DNA of 64,000 nt from Thermomicrobium sp. CFH 73360 (GTDB lineage Bacteria > Chloroflexota > Chloroflexia > Thermomicrobiales > Thermomicrobiaceae), in the NCBI RefSeq assembly GCF_023806465.1, contig NZ_JAMSLS010000002.1:707105-771104 (forward strand). The letters are read 5' to 3'. Below, one piece after another: positions 1 to 9,649 of this stretch. The notes under the pieces are model-generated. The model worked only from the letters and a program-made list of their open reading frames with translations. It made no database searches and was not told where the DNA came from. Numbering within the stretch: position 1 is the stretch's first letter; each line of letters starts with the position of its first letter. Position numbers and translations under genes: made by a program.

Positions 1-300
1 GCTGAGATCGATTTCCTCAATCTCCTCGTACGGCTCGCCACCGAACCACTCCCGACCGGCTGCCGTATGGACCAGTGTCCGGTGGAGAATCCGTTCGCGC
101 CGCAGTACCAAGCGTTCCCCATCACGCAGAAGATACAGGCCAAATCCAGGTGCCAAGGAAATGCCAACAACCTCCTGTTCCGGATCGTCCAGCAAAACTG
201 GGTAACCCGGCACAGTCCGATCCTCCAGTTGCTCGACAATCCGTCGCAGCATCGGCAACAGCCGCTGTCGCAAGACCGCAAACCCGTCCGGTGTACTCAC
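1..300 (-). CDS. Unknown protein, C-terminus beyond the left edge
   Basis: An open frame enters from the left edge on the minus strand and can be followed back to a GTG at 298-300, giving about 100 visible residues. The start is supported by GGGGAG eight bases upstream and by a GTGA overlap with the stop of the upstream gene (TGA at 297-299), a sign of translational coupling. The visible protein is charged and soluble: a helix with PMLRRIVEQLEDRTVPGYP, then ISLAPGFGLYLLRDGE and RRERILHRTLVHTAAGREW, ending in an acidic stretch. I do not recognise a family. Its coupling to a YczE-type membrane protein is the only context. Confidence 0.55.
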   Translation of the reverse strand, partial: MSTPDGFAVLRQRLLPMLRRIVEQLEDRTVPGYPVLLDDPEQEVVGISLAPGFGLYLLRDGERLVLRRERILHRTLVHTAAGREWFGGEPYEEIEEIDLS

Positions 301-951
301 GCGCCACGCTCCCCACGTTCTCGCCGATATCCCTGTCCGCCAAGCCCAAAGAGGCGAACTCCCCAAGGCACTGCTGGGCCGACTGTGAGGGCCACGATGA
401 TCGTGCCAATTCTAAAGGATCCACCCAAACCAATCCCGAGACAGGTGACCTCCACTTCCATTGCCCAGCGGAACCAGCCCACCGACCAGTGTGTCCGTCG
501 TGCCAGATGGAGCCTTACGCTGTCGCACGGCCCCGCCCACAATTGGCCTCGATGTACGTACCGCTTACGATGCCGAGCAGCATCACTGATGCCGTGACTT
601 CGAGTGCGCCACAACCGGTTGCGAGGTCGGAGGTACCGAATTCATCCAACGGATGAGGTCCGTAAAAACGCCAGTAAGGAGAAAATTCGCAATTGTCCCA
701 ACACCAGGTGCCACACCCAAAAACCAGCTACCTCCTACCGCAATGATGCTGACCGCGATACTCGCTTGCCCAACCGTGAGCGGTGTGTCACGAGCAATCC
801 CATCGTGCAGGACCATCCCCAAGTACGCTCCGAGTCCGCTCTGCAACGCCAAAACGAGTGCCAGCGCAAACAGGAACAATCCAACAACAAGCAGAGCCCA
901 ACGCTGGATCGTCGCGACCCTTTGCTGGCTTGTGCCCGCCCAAACTGCCAT
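297..951 (-). pseudogene. YczE/YitT-type membrane protein, frameshifted
   Basis: The first half reads in one frame from ATG 951: four or so hydrophobic stretches, with GLGAYLGMVLHDGIA and APGVGTIANFLLTGVF typical of the first repeat of the YczE/YyaS family of integral membrane proteins of unknown function. It then hits a stop near 583. The second repeat continues in other frames: LATGCGALEVTASVMLLGIV and TYIEANCG in one, then GPCDSVRLHLARRTHWSVGW and LGGSFRIGTIIVALTVGP in another, ending at TGA 297-299. Two frame changes (near 615 and near 555) are needed to rebuild a roughly 210-residue protein. Either a decayed gene or sequence errors. The family resemblance is from remembered sequence patterns, not a search. 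Confidence 0.6.
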
Positions 952-1717
952 CGCTCCCTCTCCAACGCCAACTCTACTGAGCGGCAGTCATCTTGGAGCA
1001 TCGTCGCATCGCGGCCCATCCAGTCCGCCGTTCGCGAACCGCGCTCCTCGAATACACCCGGCCTGTGATGGCTGCCGAAGACCTCTTGTCTCCTCCTGTC
1101 CCCACGCGGGTTCCGTCGTCCGCCGCTTTCCAGGATAACCACTCCCGGCACCGCAATAGCTGCACGCTCCTACAATGACCGTGCGATATTTCCCTCCTAC
1201 TACATCGGATGAGGCCCACACGGAATTCACAACCTTCCCTTGTGCCCTACCCCGCGCCCCTACTACCTGCACCACCTCGCTCAACTTCACAAACGGCACA
1301 GGTCTGAACGCGAAGAACCCTCACGGTGGCGCACCCGTACGGAAGCGGCACGCTTTGGTCAACACAGGAACAAGCTGCTTCACAACCAAATGCCTCCTGC
1401 TGGCCAGAAGAGTGGACCCACGTCATGACGGGTGCCGTTTGTTGAGATGAACACCCCAACCATTGGCGGCGAGTGTCCACGTCCCGACAATCGCTCCGTA
1501 TGCCCCATCGCTCACAGCTGCGACTTCTCCAACCTCTCTAGTTCTCTCGGGCTTCTGTTATCACGGCAACCGCGGGGTACTTTGGGCACTTCCCACTGGT
1601 CGTTCAAGCAACCCGTCGGGCACACTCGAGGATCGCGCAGGAACGGGGACACGCGACGTCGCCCGCTCCCGCAACGAAGTCGAGAAGAGACGTTTCATGA
1701 GGTCGAAAGGAGGCCGT
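952..1717. other. Gene-free stretch between divergent genes
   Basis: About 765 bases between the start of the YczE-type gene (minus) and the FMN reductase (plus). Short open frames exist on both strands but none has a ribosome-binding site, recognisable motif or family-like composition. I see no repeat, tRNA or strong hairpin. It should contain the promoters of the two divergent genes, but I cannot point to convincing boxes. Confidence 0.4.
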
Positions 1718-2278
1718 GTGCGCGATCGACCACTACGGATCCTTGGTATTCCGGGTTCGCTGCGCCGTCAGTCCTACAACCGTGGACTCCTCCTGGCCGC
1801 ACAAGAACTTGCTCCCCCTGACGTCACGATTGAGCTCTACGAGCTGCATGACCTTCCACTTTACGACCAGGACTTGGAAGAGGCTGGGCCGCCTGCGACG
1901 GTGCTGCACTTCAAACGTACCATCGCCGAAGCGGATGCCTTGCTCATCGCGACACCGGAATATAACTGGAGCGTTCCTGGGCCGCTGAAGAATGCAATCG
2001 ACTGGGCATCACGACCGCCGGCCACCAGTCCACTTCGCCGCAAGCCGGTCGCCCTCATGGGTGCCGCTACTGGGGTCTCCGGGACCATGCGCGCCCAGCT
2101 CGCTCTGCGACAGATCTTCGCTTCCACCGAGTCCTATGTCCTACCAAAGCCGGATGTCTTTGTCCGTGAGGCAGCGGGCCTGTTCCAAGAGGGACGTCTC
2201 GTCGACCAAGAAACGCGCGAACGCATTCGCCAACTTCTTGAGGCGCTCGTCGCCTGGACGCTTCGCTTTCGCGAGTAG
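1718..2278 (+). CDS. NADPH-dependent FMN reductase family protein
   Basis: A 186-residue flavodoxin-like protein. It opens with ILGIPGSLRRQSYNRGLL, the phosphate-binding loop of the NADPH:FMN/chromate/quinone reductase family (GSxRxxSxNxxL), followed by ELYELHDLPLYDQDLE, ATPEYNWSVPGPLKNAIDW (the conserved PEYN loop) and GAATGVSGTMRAQLALRQ. These enzymes use NAD(P)H to reduce FMN, quinones, chromate or azo compounds in the cytoplasm. The start chosen is GTG 1718, placed four bases after a strong AAAGGAGG at 1706-1713; an ATG at 1697 in the same frame lacks such a site. Length fits the family. Monocistronic, with gene-free DNA on both sides; the physiological substrate cannot be told from sequence. 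Confidence 0.88.
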   Translation: MRDRPLRILGIPGSLRRQSYNRGLLLAAQELAPPDVTIELYELHDLPLYDQDLEEAGPPATVLHFKRTIAEADALLIATPEYNWSVPGPLKNAIDWASRPPATSPLRRKPVALMGAATGVSGTMRAQLALRQIFASTESYVLPKPDVFVREAAGLFQEGRLVDQETRERIRQLLEALVAWTLRFRE

Positions 2279-3698
2279 CCCTGGCGAGAGCACAGAGCTC
2301 GCATGGGTCATACGAGAAGGCGTACTGGCCCTGAACTCACAGCTCGCGCTGTGATCTCTGAGAATGATCATCGACAGCTGAACAACGGGAGCTGGAGCCC
2401 TGAGTCGAACGACGCACCGACCCGCATACCCAGCAGACGCCCCAGCTCCCGCCCCTCCACGACATTGTTTTGGGAAACTCTTTGCTGCCTCTCTGGTTCC
2501 CGCTCCGGCTGTGCACGCGACAGGCAGCACGTGAAGCGCGCTCAGGATCCAAGAACAACAGAACGCTCGTTCCGCCTTACCACCGAGGTATCTCTCTTCC
2601 CTCTGCGAGCAGCTCCGCTCATTACCGACCGACTTACAGTGCTGCAGCGTGCTGCCGGCGGGCGCATTGACCAGGAATGGGTGTTATTGCCAGACCTCCT
2701 GAGGAGATCCACAGACTATGGCGACTTGCGACTCGTCAGTCCCTTGGGCATTGATTGACGGCAAACGGCCGTCCATTGAATACACACTGAGCGGGACGCT
2801 CCGAACCCCCTCGCCGACAAGGCTGGTGCTTTCGTAGCCAGTGCTCGTGATTGGCGACCTGTATCCGAACCGCTGCTTGGAAATCTCGCGGTGAGGAATG
2901 CAGGTACCGAACCGCTTCTCTTCTCCTGCCATCCCTCAGGAGCGCCTCGGGAGCTACGCTCGCCCCAGTCTGATCTCCGACTGCTCACTCCCGTATCCAC
3001 TGTAGTGGTGAGGAGCGCGTGTGCAAGGCACCGAGTGGCGCAGTACGACAACAACGTCGAAGGACTTCCGGTCCAGCCCGGCGTAACCAAAACATGAGGA
3101 GCCCCCGCACCCTTCAGGCCAGGTCCCTCGGGCAGTGATCGCCTCCATGAGCCACTGAGACTGCGGCAAGGACTCGTGCCCAGTGACGTATCTCGCTACC
3201 ATGCCCGTCCCCGGCATCAACGACGTGCTACGTCGCTTGTGAACACGATGCACACTGCTGCTTTTGTGGTGGCCACCGATACACGCATCGCTCTGTCCGG
3301 GACAGCGGCGCGTGACACTCGCGAAGCTCGTCGCGTAATCCACCCCGCATTCGTGGGGGAGTCGCAGCGTCCCACCGCTGCTCTCCTCATCTTCTTCCGG
3401 GCCGGCACACTCCACCATGAACTGCTCTTCCGGGTGTTTCTATGGCCACCGTGGCTCCCCGTGCACTCACGAGAGGTCTGGTACCGTTTTCCCCACTCGT
3501 GCGTCTGCACTCACAAACCCGCATCTCCCCCAAGGTCAGACCGCAGGTCCCACGCGGGCTAGCATGACAGAACTAGCCCCGTACTCCTCCACCTCCCTAT
3601 CCACGCCTCCCCTCATCGTCTCTCTATCCGTGGCTCCCACGAGGCCGATCACTCTTGTTGCTGGTTGAACGAGACCAGCACAGAAGAAAGGCTCGAAC
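2279..3698. other. 1.4 kb without a recognisable gene
   Basis: No open frame here has a ribosome-binding site plus a recognisable motif. The longest, a minus-strand frame at 2954-3418, is rich in Cys, His, Ser and Arg, as random GC-rich frames are. No direct repeats, tRNA-like cloverleaf or long inverted repeats were noticed. It could be the remains of a decayed gene or transferred DNA, but nothing I can identify. The last 30 bases hold the ribosome-binding site (AGAAAGG) of the next gene. Confidence 0.4.
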
Positions 3699-4691
3699 AT
3701 GGTGCATCGCTCCTTGTCACGTGCAGTGTGGATTCCGTTGTTCCTCGGGCTTTTGGCGCTGCGGCCTAGCGCCGCTGTCGCCGCGAGCCCGACCGGTTAC
3801 GATGTCGCACCTGTCTTTCAGGACTTCTACGAGCGCTACGGTGGCGTGCGCACCTTCGGCTATCCAATCGGGCCAGCCATCTTCGAGAGCGCCTATCTTG
3901 TCCAGTACTTTGAGCGTCAACGCTTTGAGTATCACCCCGAACTGGCGGGGACTGACTACACCGTTCTCCTTGGTCTCCTGGGCAAAGAGATCGCTGAGCG
4001 TGAGGGGCGCGACCTCCGCCCGGTTGCGCCGCTCCCGGGTCGCCGCTATGTCCCCGAAACTGGACACCACATCGCACCGGAATTTCTCACGTATTGGGAA
4101 ACACGAGGCGGTGTCCGCATCTTCGGATTCCCGATCACTGAACCCTTCTGGGAAGGTGGGATACTGGTACAGTACTTCGAGCGAGCTCGCTTCGAGTATC
4201 ATCCGGAGTTCGCCGGAACCGAATGGGCGGTACTCCTGGGCCGGCTCGGCGCCGTCGTCTGGGCAGAGCGAAATCGAGACCTCAATTACCAAGAAAATAC
4301 GCTTGCCAACCAGCTTACTCAGCTCATCAATCGGACCCGTCAGGAGAACGGACTTGCACCGCTCGTCCTCGATCCGGTGCTCACTGCGATCGCCCAATAC
4401 CGGAGCAACGACATGGCTCGTCGTGGTTACTTCGCTCACGCCTCACCAGAGGGGCAGACTGCTATCGACCTCATCACCGTAACCGGTATTCCGTGGCGCC
4501 TTGCTGGTGAGACGCTCCAGCGCAATAACTACCCGCTGGAGCGTACTGCTGCGGAAGCTGCGCGGTCACTTTTCGCCAGCCCCTCACATCGTGCCATCCT
4601 GCTCGACGGTCGCTTCACCCACTTCGGCGTTGCCCAGGCGACCGCATCCGATGGGATGCATTACTACACAGTCGTTCTCGTGCAACGATGA
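3699..4691 (+). CDS. Secreted CAP/SCP-domain protein with two N-terminal repeats
   Basis: 330 residues, preceded by AGAAAGG. Residues 1-28 form a Sec signal peptide (Arg-containing head, hydrophobic core, AxA-type site before ASPTG). Two copies of a roughly 75-residue repeat follow: FQDFYERYGGVRTFGYPIG with VQYFERQRFEYHPELAGT, and FLTYWETRGGVRIFGFPIT with VQYFERARFEYHPEFAGT, the kind of repeat common in secreted Chloroflexi proteins and also resembled in the secreted protein at 47202-48806. From about residue 205 there is a CAP (cysteine-rich secretory/pathogenesis-related) domain: LTQLINRTRQENGLAPLVLD, the SNDMARRGYFAHASPEG segment with a conserved His, and ASPSHRAILLDGRFTHFGVA. Bacterial CAP proteins act outside the cell; enzymatic function is unproven. 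Confidence 0.9.
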   Translation: MVHRSLSRAVWIPLFLGLLALRPSAAVAASPTGYDVAPVFQDFYERYGGVRTFGYPIGPAIFESAYLVQYFERQRFEYHPELAGTDYTVLLGLLGKEIAEREGRDLRPVAPLPGRRYVPETGHHIAPEFLTYWETRGGVRIFGFPITEPFWEGGILVQYFERARFEYHPEFAGTEWAVLLGRLGAVVWAERNRDLNYQENTLANQLTQLINRTRQENGLAPLVLDPVLTAIAQYRSNDMARRGYFAHASPEGQTAIDLITVTGIPWRLAGETLQRNNYPLERTAAEAARSLFASPSHRAILLDGRFTHFGVAQATASDGMHYYTVVLVQR

Positions 4692-4888
4692 ACATGCTCC
4701 GGCGAAAGGCTCAAATACACATGGTCTTCCAATGACGCCTGACGGAGAACCATTCGGGCAAACACTTGTGCGATACATATCACTCCATGCGGCGAACAGT
4801 TTCTCCGTCCTTGTCCTGCCTGTGATCGAAAGCTGATGCCCCGTGTTGCTCAAAAAGCCGGATCTTCCGTCCCCTGGTCTCTGGCTAG

Positions 4889-5695
4889 CTACGGAGCGTC
4901 CTGGGATGTCCGTATTGCTCCAAACGCCGGGCCTCGCTTCTCGAGAAATGCCCGCACCCCTTCTCGATATGCGTCGCTTTCATAAACGCTGGCCATTAGT
5001 GCCCGGTAGCGCGGGTCCTCTGGGGTAATCCCACTCGTGGCCAGGCGTACCAGCTCCTTGGTCGCCCGTAGCGTCTCGGGAGAGAGTGTAAGCAGACGGT
5101 CGATCCACCGCTGAACTGCAACCTCCAGCTCTTCGACAGGGGCAACCTCTGTCACGAGCCCCATCCGTTCCGCTTCTCCTGCAGTGATGAGTTCGCCACG
5201 CATGACCAACTCCACGATCTTCCCCGGTGGGAGAAGCCGGAGTAGCGTCCGCGTCTCGGCCAGTCCCGACATAACGCCCAGCCTCCCGATGGGCAGCCCG
5301 AGCCGAGCATCGTCACTTGCGATGCGCACATCGCATGCGGCGGCAAGTTCCAAGCCGCCACCAACCGCAAGCCCGCGAAGAACTGCAAGGACAGGCTGCG
5401 GAGCCTCCTGGACGGCTTCCAGTGCCGCGCTCACGAGTCGGTCGTAGGCCCACGCAGCCGTGAAGCCAGTCCGACGCTCCGGAAACTCGCGGATATCGGC
5501 ACCGGCGCTGAACGCTCGGTCACCTGCGCCACGGATGACGATCACGCGGATCGTTTCCTCCACGCTCAGCTGCCGCACCGTCTCTGCCAGGTCGCGCCAC
5601 ATTGCTGCTGTGAGCGCGTTGTGTGCCTCTGGACGATCCAAGACGACCGTGGCCACCGCGTCGGCGCGGTGAAGCCGGATACGTCCGTTCCTCAT
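4889..5695 (-). CDS. Enoyl-CoA hydratase/isomerase family protein
   Basis: 268 residues of crotonase fold. VVLDRPEAHNALTAAM is the N-terminal signature; AFSAGADIREF forms the first oxyanion-hole segment (the ADI motif), and AVLRGLAVGGGLELAAACD holds the second oxyanion glycine (GGG). In the position where classical hydratases carry the second catalytic Glu the sequence reads LPIGRLGVMSG rather than the usual PExxLG, so it may be an isomerase or another crotonase activity. Its ATG (5693-5695) overlaps the stop of the upstream CoA-transferase gene by ATGA, so both are translated together and probably act on the same acyl-CoA. Cytoplasmic. The exact substrate is not predictable. Confidence 0.88.
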   Translation of the reverse strand: MRNGRIRLHRADAVATVVLDRPEAHNALTAAMWRDLAETVRQLSVEETIRVIVIRGAGDRAFSAGADIREFPERRTGFTAAWAYDRLVSAALEAVQEAPQPVLAVLRGLAVGGGLELAAACDVRIASDDARLGLPIGRLGVMSGLAETRTLLRLLPPGKIVELVMRGELITAGEAERMGLVTEVAPVEELEVAVQRWIDRLLTLSPETLRATKELVRLATSGITPEDPRYRALMASVYESDAYREGVRAFLEKRGPAFGAIRTSQDAP

Positions 5696-6930
5696 CGCGC
5701 TGCCCGCTCTCGCGTCACTGGTCCCAAAACCACTGCGCCGCGTTCAGCAAGTGCGGCGATCCCCTCCTCACTGTACCCAAGTTCCGCAAGGATCTCCGCC
5801 GTGTGTTGTGCCAGTAGCGGTGGAGCACGACGGATCACTGGCGGAGTGCGTGAGAGTTCGACCGCTGGACCAACGAGCCGGATCGGCCCGGCGAGCGCAT
5901 GCTCGATCGTCTGCACAATCCCCAAATACTGCACAGGCTCGCTCTCCAGTGCCTGACCGACTGTCCAGATTGGTCCACAAGCGACTCCCGCTCGGCTCAA
6001 GCGTTCGACCCAATTTCCCACGGTGTCGTTTTGAAGTGCTGCTTCGAGCGCTGCGTTCATGGCTGCGCGGTTTGCCACGCGGTCCGCGTTCGTTCGGAAG
6101 CGAGGATCATCAAGCCACTCAGGGTGACCCACCTCTTCGGCTAAACGGCGCCACATCTGCTCGTTCGCGATGGCGATATTGATAAGCCCGTCAGCGGCCC
6201 GAAATGCCCCGTAGGGAGCAGCGACTGGGTGGTCGTTCCCTTCCAAGCCCGGTTCACCACCCCCAGCGAGGTATCGTCCTGCTTGGAACGTGAGGACGCC
6301 GATCACCGCTCCCAAAAGCGATGTATCAACCCGTTGCCCAACGCCGGTTCGCTCGCGTTCATAGAGCGCTGCAAGGACCCCGTATGTCGCGAATAGTGCT
6401 GCCAAGATGTCAGCGATGGCAATCCCAACGCGCACCGGACCGCTCTCCGGCTTCCCAGTGACGCTCATCAATCCCGACATCCCCTGTGCCACCTGGTCGA
6501 ATGCCGGGACGTCTGCCCACGGTCCACGTGGCCCGTATCCAGTGACCTGACAGTAAATGAGACGCGGGTTGTCCGCACGTAGCGCCGGCTCATCCAAGCC
6601 GAGTCGTCGCATGGCGGACGGGCGAAAGTTCGTCACCAGGACGTCAGCGCGAGTTGCAAGCTGTCGTGCCAGATGAGCACCGTCCGGGTGCTTCAAGTCG
6701 ATCACGACACTTCGTTTGTTTCGGTTCACCGAGAGAAAGTAGGGACTCTCTCCGGCGACGAAGGGTGGCCCATAACCTCGGGCTGGATCGCCCTGGGGAG
6801 GCTCAATCTTGATCACATCAGCTCCAAGATCTCCAAGAAGCATAGTGCAGAGGGGGCTCGAGACTGCCTGGCCAAGCTCGATCACAGTCAGCCCCTCGAG
6901 CGGAAGACGCGGGGTCGCCTCAGCGCTCAT
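5692..6930 (-). CDS. Family III (CaiB/BaiF) CoA transferase
   Basis: 412 residues. Signature segments of class III CoA transferases are present: LEGLTVIELGQAVSSPLCTM, LGDLGADVIKIEPPQGDPAR, FLSVNRNKRSVVIDLK, a catalytic Asp in FDQVAQGMSGLMSVTG (the Asp that forms the aspartyl-CoA thioester), and DTSLLGAVIGVL. It would move CoA between a carboxylic acid and an acyl-CoA; the adjacent, overlapping crotonase gene suggests a short acid-degradation route. The start at 6930 follows GGAAGGAG, and lies 11 bases inside the end of rsmI; an earlier in-frame start at 6966 has no such site. Third-position composition matches neighbours. Confidence 0.9.
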   Translation of the reverse strand: MSAEATPRLPLEGLTVIELGQAVSSPLCTMLLGDLGADVIKIEPPQGDPARGYGPPFVAGESPYFLSVNRNKRSVVIDLKHPDGAHLARQLATRADVLVTNFRPSAMRRLGLDEPALRADNPRLIYCQVTGYGPRGPWADVPAFDQVAQGMSGLMSVTGKPESGPVRVGIAIADILAALFATYGVLAALYERERTGVGQRVDTSLLGAVIGVLTFQAGRYLAGGGEPGLEGNDHPVAAPYGAFRAADGLINIAIANEQMWRRLAEEVGHPEWLDDPRFRTNADRVANRAAMNAALEAALQNDTVGNWVERLSRAGVACGPIWTVGQALESEPVQYLGIVQTIEHALAGPIRLVGPAVELSRTPPVIRRAPPLLAQHTAEILAELGYSEEGIAALAERGAVVLGPVTRERAAR

Positions 6931-7792
6931 GCTCTTCTCCTTCCTCTGCTGTCGCCAGAACAGCATGCTCCCAACGTGTCGCCACAGCGATCCGGTACAG
7001 TTCGCGACGTGGGAGTCCCGTTACACGTGCTAGCTCTCGTGCCACAGCACTCGGTGCCAGTCCAGCCGCCAATCGCTCCGCGATGAGGCCCCGAATCGCT
7101 GTTTCGTCCCACGTCGTGGGCGTTGGTTGCTCGGCTGCGATCACCAGGACGAACTCTCCTCTGGGTTCTCGCTGCTCGAAGAGCGACAGTGCCCCGCGGA
7201 GTGTTGTCCGCTGCACTTCCTCAAACTGTTTCGTCAGCTCTCGGCAGACGGCGACCGACCGATCTCCCAGTACTTCCAGTGCATCAGCCAGCATCTCTCG
7301 TAACCGGTGCGGCGCCTCGAAGACGATCAGCGGATATGGCACCGACCGCACTGCAGCCAGCTGCTCGCGTCGTTCACTGCTGCGCCGCGGGAGAAACCCG
7401 AGAAACAGAAAACCATCAGTCACCATCCCCGAGACCGCAGCCGCGGCCGTCACGGCAGAGGGGCCGGGTACCACAACGACGCTATGGCCAGCCGCGGATG
7501 CTGCCTGAACCAGTTCTGCTCCTGGATCCGAGATTCCCGGCATACCAGCCTCGCTGACGACAGCAACGTCACCTTCTTGGAGTGCTGCCAAAAGCTGTCG
7601 GAGGCGTGCAGGCCTGCTGTGGGTATGGTAACTGACGACTGGCGTTGTGATGCCGTAACGCCCGAGCAACTTCCGTGTCTCGCGGGTGTCCTCGGCTGCG
7701 ATCAGCTGGACCTCGCGGAGGACACGCAGTGCTCGCAGCGTGATATCCTCCAAGTTGCCAATCGGTGTTCCAACAAGGTAAAGCGTCCCCAT
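6920..7792 (-). CDS. rsmI: 16S rRNA 2'-O-methyltransferase RsmI
   Basis: 290 residues, usual length. RsmI uses S-adenosylmethionine to methylate the ribose of C1402 in 16S rRNA. The tetrapyrrole-methylase fold is clear: LYLVGTPIGNLEDITLRALR, AAEDTRETRKLLGRYGI, VSYHTH, VAVVSEAGMPGISDPG (with Met where many RsmI have Thr), VVVVPGPSAVTAAAAVSG and FLGFLPRR. A C-terminal helix-turn-helix-like tail (GLAPSAVARELARVTGLPRRELYRIA) is also typical. It is the first gene of a minus-strand operon with the CoA transferase and crotonase, and diverges from dnaX across about 80 bases that must hold both promoters. Confidence 0.95.
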   Translation of the reverse strand: MGTLYLVGTPIGNLEDITLRALRVLREVQLIAAEDTRETRKLLGRYGITTPVVSYHTHSRPARLRQLLAALQEGDVAVVSEAGMPGISDPGAELVQAASAAGHSVVVVPGPSAVTAAAAVSGMVTDGFLFLGFLPRRSSERREQLAAVRSVPYPLIVFEAPHRLREMLADALEVLGDRSVAVCRELTKQFEEVQRTTLRGALSLFEQREPRGEFVLVIAAEQPTPTTWDETAIRGLIAERLAAGLAPSAVARELARVTGLPRRELYRIAVATRWEHAVLATAEEGEEHER

Positions 7793-7871
7793 TGCCTGCC
7801 AGGCACGTCCCCACGTATGCTTAGCTGTACGGACGCTTGCGCTGCGTCACCACTTGGAGAGGCCCCAGATC

Positions 7872-9599
7872 ATGAGTTCGTCCCGCGAGGCCAACATGCA
7901 GTCCGGGTCATTGTACCGGAAGTACCGTCCTCAGACGTTTGAAGAACTTGTCGGACAGGAGCCGATCGCTCGTACCTTGCGGAATGCAGTCGCGTTGGGG
8001 CGGGTCGCCCATGCCTATCTTTTCTGCGGCCCGCGCGGGACAGGGAAGACGAGTACGGCTCGACTCCTCGCCAAGGCGGTGAACTGTCTTGAGCCGGATC
8101 CCTGGCAGCGACCGTGCAACCAATGCCAAGCCTGCCGGACGATTGCGGGTGGAGCCGCTGTCGATATCGTCGAGATCGATGCCGCGTCGAACCGCGGTGT
8201 GGACGATATTCGCGATTTGCGCGAGAAGGTCAAGTATGCACCAGTCGAGCTCCGCACAAAGTTCTACATCATCGACGAGGCGCATCAGCTCACGCGTGAT
8301 GCCTTCAATGCCTTCCTCAAGACGCTCGAAGAGCCGCCTGCGCACGTCGTCTTTGTCCTTGCCACAACGGAACCGGACAAGCTCCCCGAAACTGTTGCCT
8401 CTCGCTGCCAGCGATTCGACTTCCGCCGCCTCTCGGTGGATCGGGTCGTCGAACGACTCCGTGCTGTCTGTGCACAGGAAGGAATCAGGGCCGACGACGA
8501 GGTGCTGGCGCTTATCGCCCGACGGGCCACAGGGAGCCTGCGAGATGCGCTGGGTCTTTTGGAGCGTCTCGCCGTCTTCGCCGGTGAGCATTCCGCAAAT
8601 CACGTCATTACTCTGGAACTCGCGCGCGAGGTTCTTGGCGGTAGTCGCAATGAGCGACTCGTCGAGGTGGTGACGGCACTCGCTGAACGCGATCCTGGCC
8701 GAGCACTCCGAACGGTCGCCGATGTCGCTGATGCTGGAGATGACTTGCAGCAGTTTGGTCGCGACCTGATCGCGTTCGTGCGGGCCTTGCTTCACCTGCG
8801 GGCAGGCGGTCGCGAACCGTTGCTCCCTGAGCCTGCCACCGAGTTGGCCCAACGGTTCTCGTTGGCCGAGCTCACCACCGTGTTGCGACGCTTGGCTGGG
8901 CTGGACGCGCCGCTGCCTCGTTCCGGTGTGGATCCGCAGCTCCTCCTCGAGCTTGCGCTCGTCGAATCAATCCTCGCGCTGCAGCAGCCGACCACGGCAG
9001 TCGCACCGACGACATCACTGCGACCGCCCCAACCGGCTCCAGCTGCTTCCCCTGCTCGTTCTCAGCCGGTGCGCCTGCCCAACGATGGATCGGCGTTGCC
9101 CACTGTTTCGCGCCCGCCGCAGGCTGCGAGCGGAACCCCAGAGACACTGGAACAATCAAACGAGGCGTTGCTCGAGCAGCTGCTGCTTCGATGGGCGGCG
9201 ATCCGCCGTGAGCTCCGCGCTGCCAACAGCAAGGCGGCCGCACTCCTCGCTGACGCCGAGCCGCGAGTCGTCCGGGGTGAGGAAGTTGTACTTGTCGCGC
9301 CATATGAGTTCCACCGCAAGCGTCTCAACGAAGAAACCGAGCTCCGCCGTGTGATCGAACGGGTGCTGGCACGGCATCTTGGACGGCCATGCCGCATCGT
9401 CTGTGTTGCGCCCGAGGACATTCCAGCGCTTCAGCCCGCCAGCACTGCTGACGGAACGGAGAAGGAAGAGCCGGTCGACCCAAAAGAGTCTGAGAAGCAG
9501 AATGCAGATTCCCAGACGGGCACACCTTCCCTGTCCCCAGATGATCTCCGTCGGCTTGAGGCAGCCAAGGCAATCTTCGATGCGGTCGAACTCTCTTGA
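7872..9599 (+). CDS. dnaX: DNA polymerase III subunit gamma/tau
   Basis: 575 residues. AAA+ clamp-loader ATPase of the replisome: LYRKYRPQTFEELVGQE, Walker A GPRGTGKTSTARLLAKAVNC, a zinc module with Cys residues in CLEPDPWQRPCNQCQACR, Walker B FYIIDEAHQLTRDAFNAFLK, sensor 1 VFVLATTEPDKLPETVASRC and an arginine-finger SRC motif. Domain III follows (about 210-370), then a Pro/Ala-rich linker (about 375-430) and a C-terminal tau-like domain ending in an acidic tail. The start taken is ATG 7872 with GGAGAGG nine bases upstream; a TTG at 7854 is also in frame. No obvious A-rich slippery site for programmed gamma production was seen. Followed 50 bases later by the GH1 gene. Confidence 0.95.
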   Translation: MSSSREANMQSGSLYRKYRPQTFEELVGQEPIARTLRNAVALGRVAHAYLFCGPRGTGKTSTARLLAKAVNCLEPDPWQRPCNQCQACRTIAGGAAVDIVEIDAASNRGVDDIRDLREKVKYAPVELRTKFYIIDEAHQLTRDAFNAFLKTLEEPPAHVVFVLATTEPDKLPETVASRCQRFDFRRLSVDRVVERLRAVCAQEGIRADDEVLALIARRATGSLRDALGLLERLAVFAGEHSANHVITLELAREVLGGSRNERLVEVVTALAERDPGRALRTVADVADAGDDLQQFGRDLIAFVRALLHLRAGGREPLLPEPATELAQRFSLAELTTVLRRLAGLDAPLPRSGVDPQLLLELALVESILALQQPTTAVAPTTSLRPPQPAPAASPARSQPVRLPNDGSALPTVSRPPQAASGTPETLEQSNEALLEQLLLRWAAIRRELRAANSKAAALLADAEPRVVRGEEVVLVAPYEFHRKRLNEETELRRVIERVLARHLGRPCRIVCVAPEDIPALQPASTADGTEKEEPVDPKESEKQNADSQTGTPSLSPDDLRRLEAAKAIFDAVELS

Positions 9600-9649
9600 G
9601 CGTGTCATCCTGCCGGGTGCGCATCGCTCAATGGGAAGGGAACTGAAGG

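Noticed and set aside
2954..3418. Minus-strand open frame of 154 codons in the 1.4-kb gene-free region, considered as a transposase remnant
   Set aside because: No DDE or other transposase motif, no terminal repeats, no ribosome-binding site, and a Cys/Ser/Arg-rich composition like other random frames in GC-rich DNA.
7908..8852. Minus-strand frame of 314 codons inside dnaX
   Set aside because: Overlaps the conserved ATPase domain of dnaX on the other strand; composition and lack of start signal mark it as a shadow frame.
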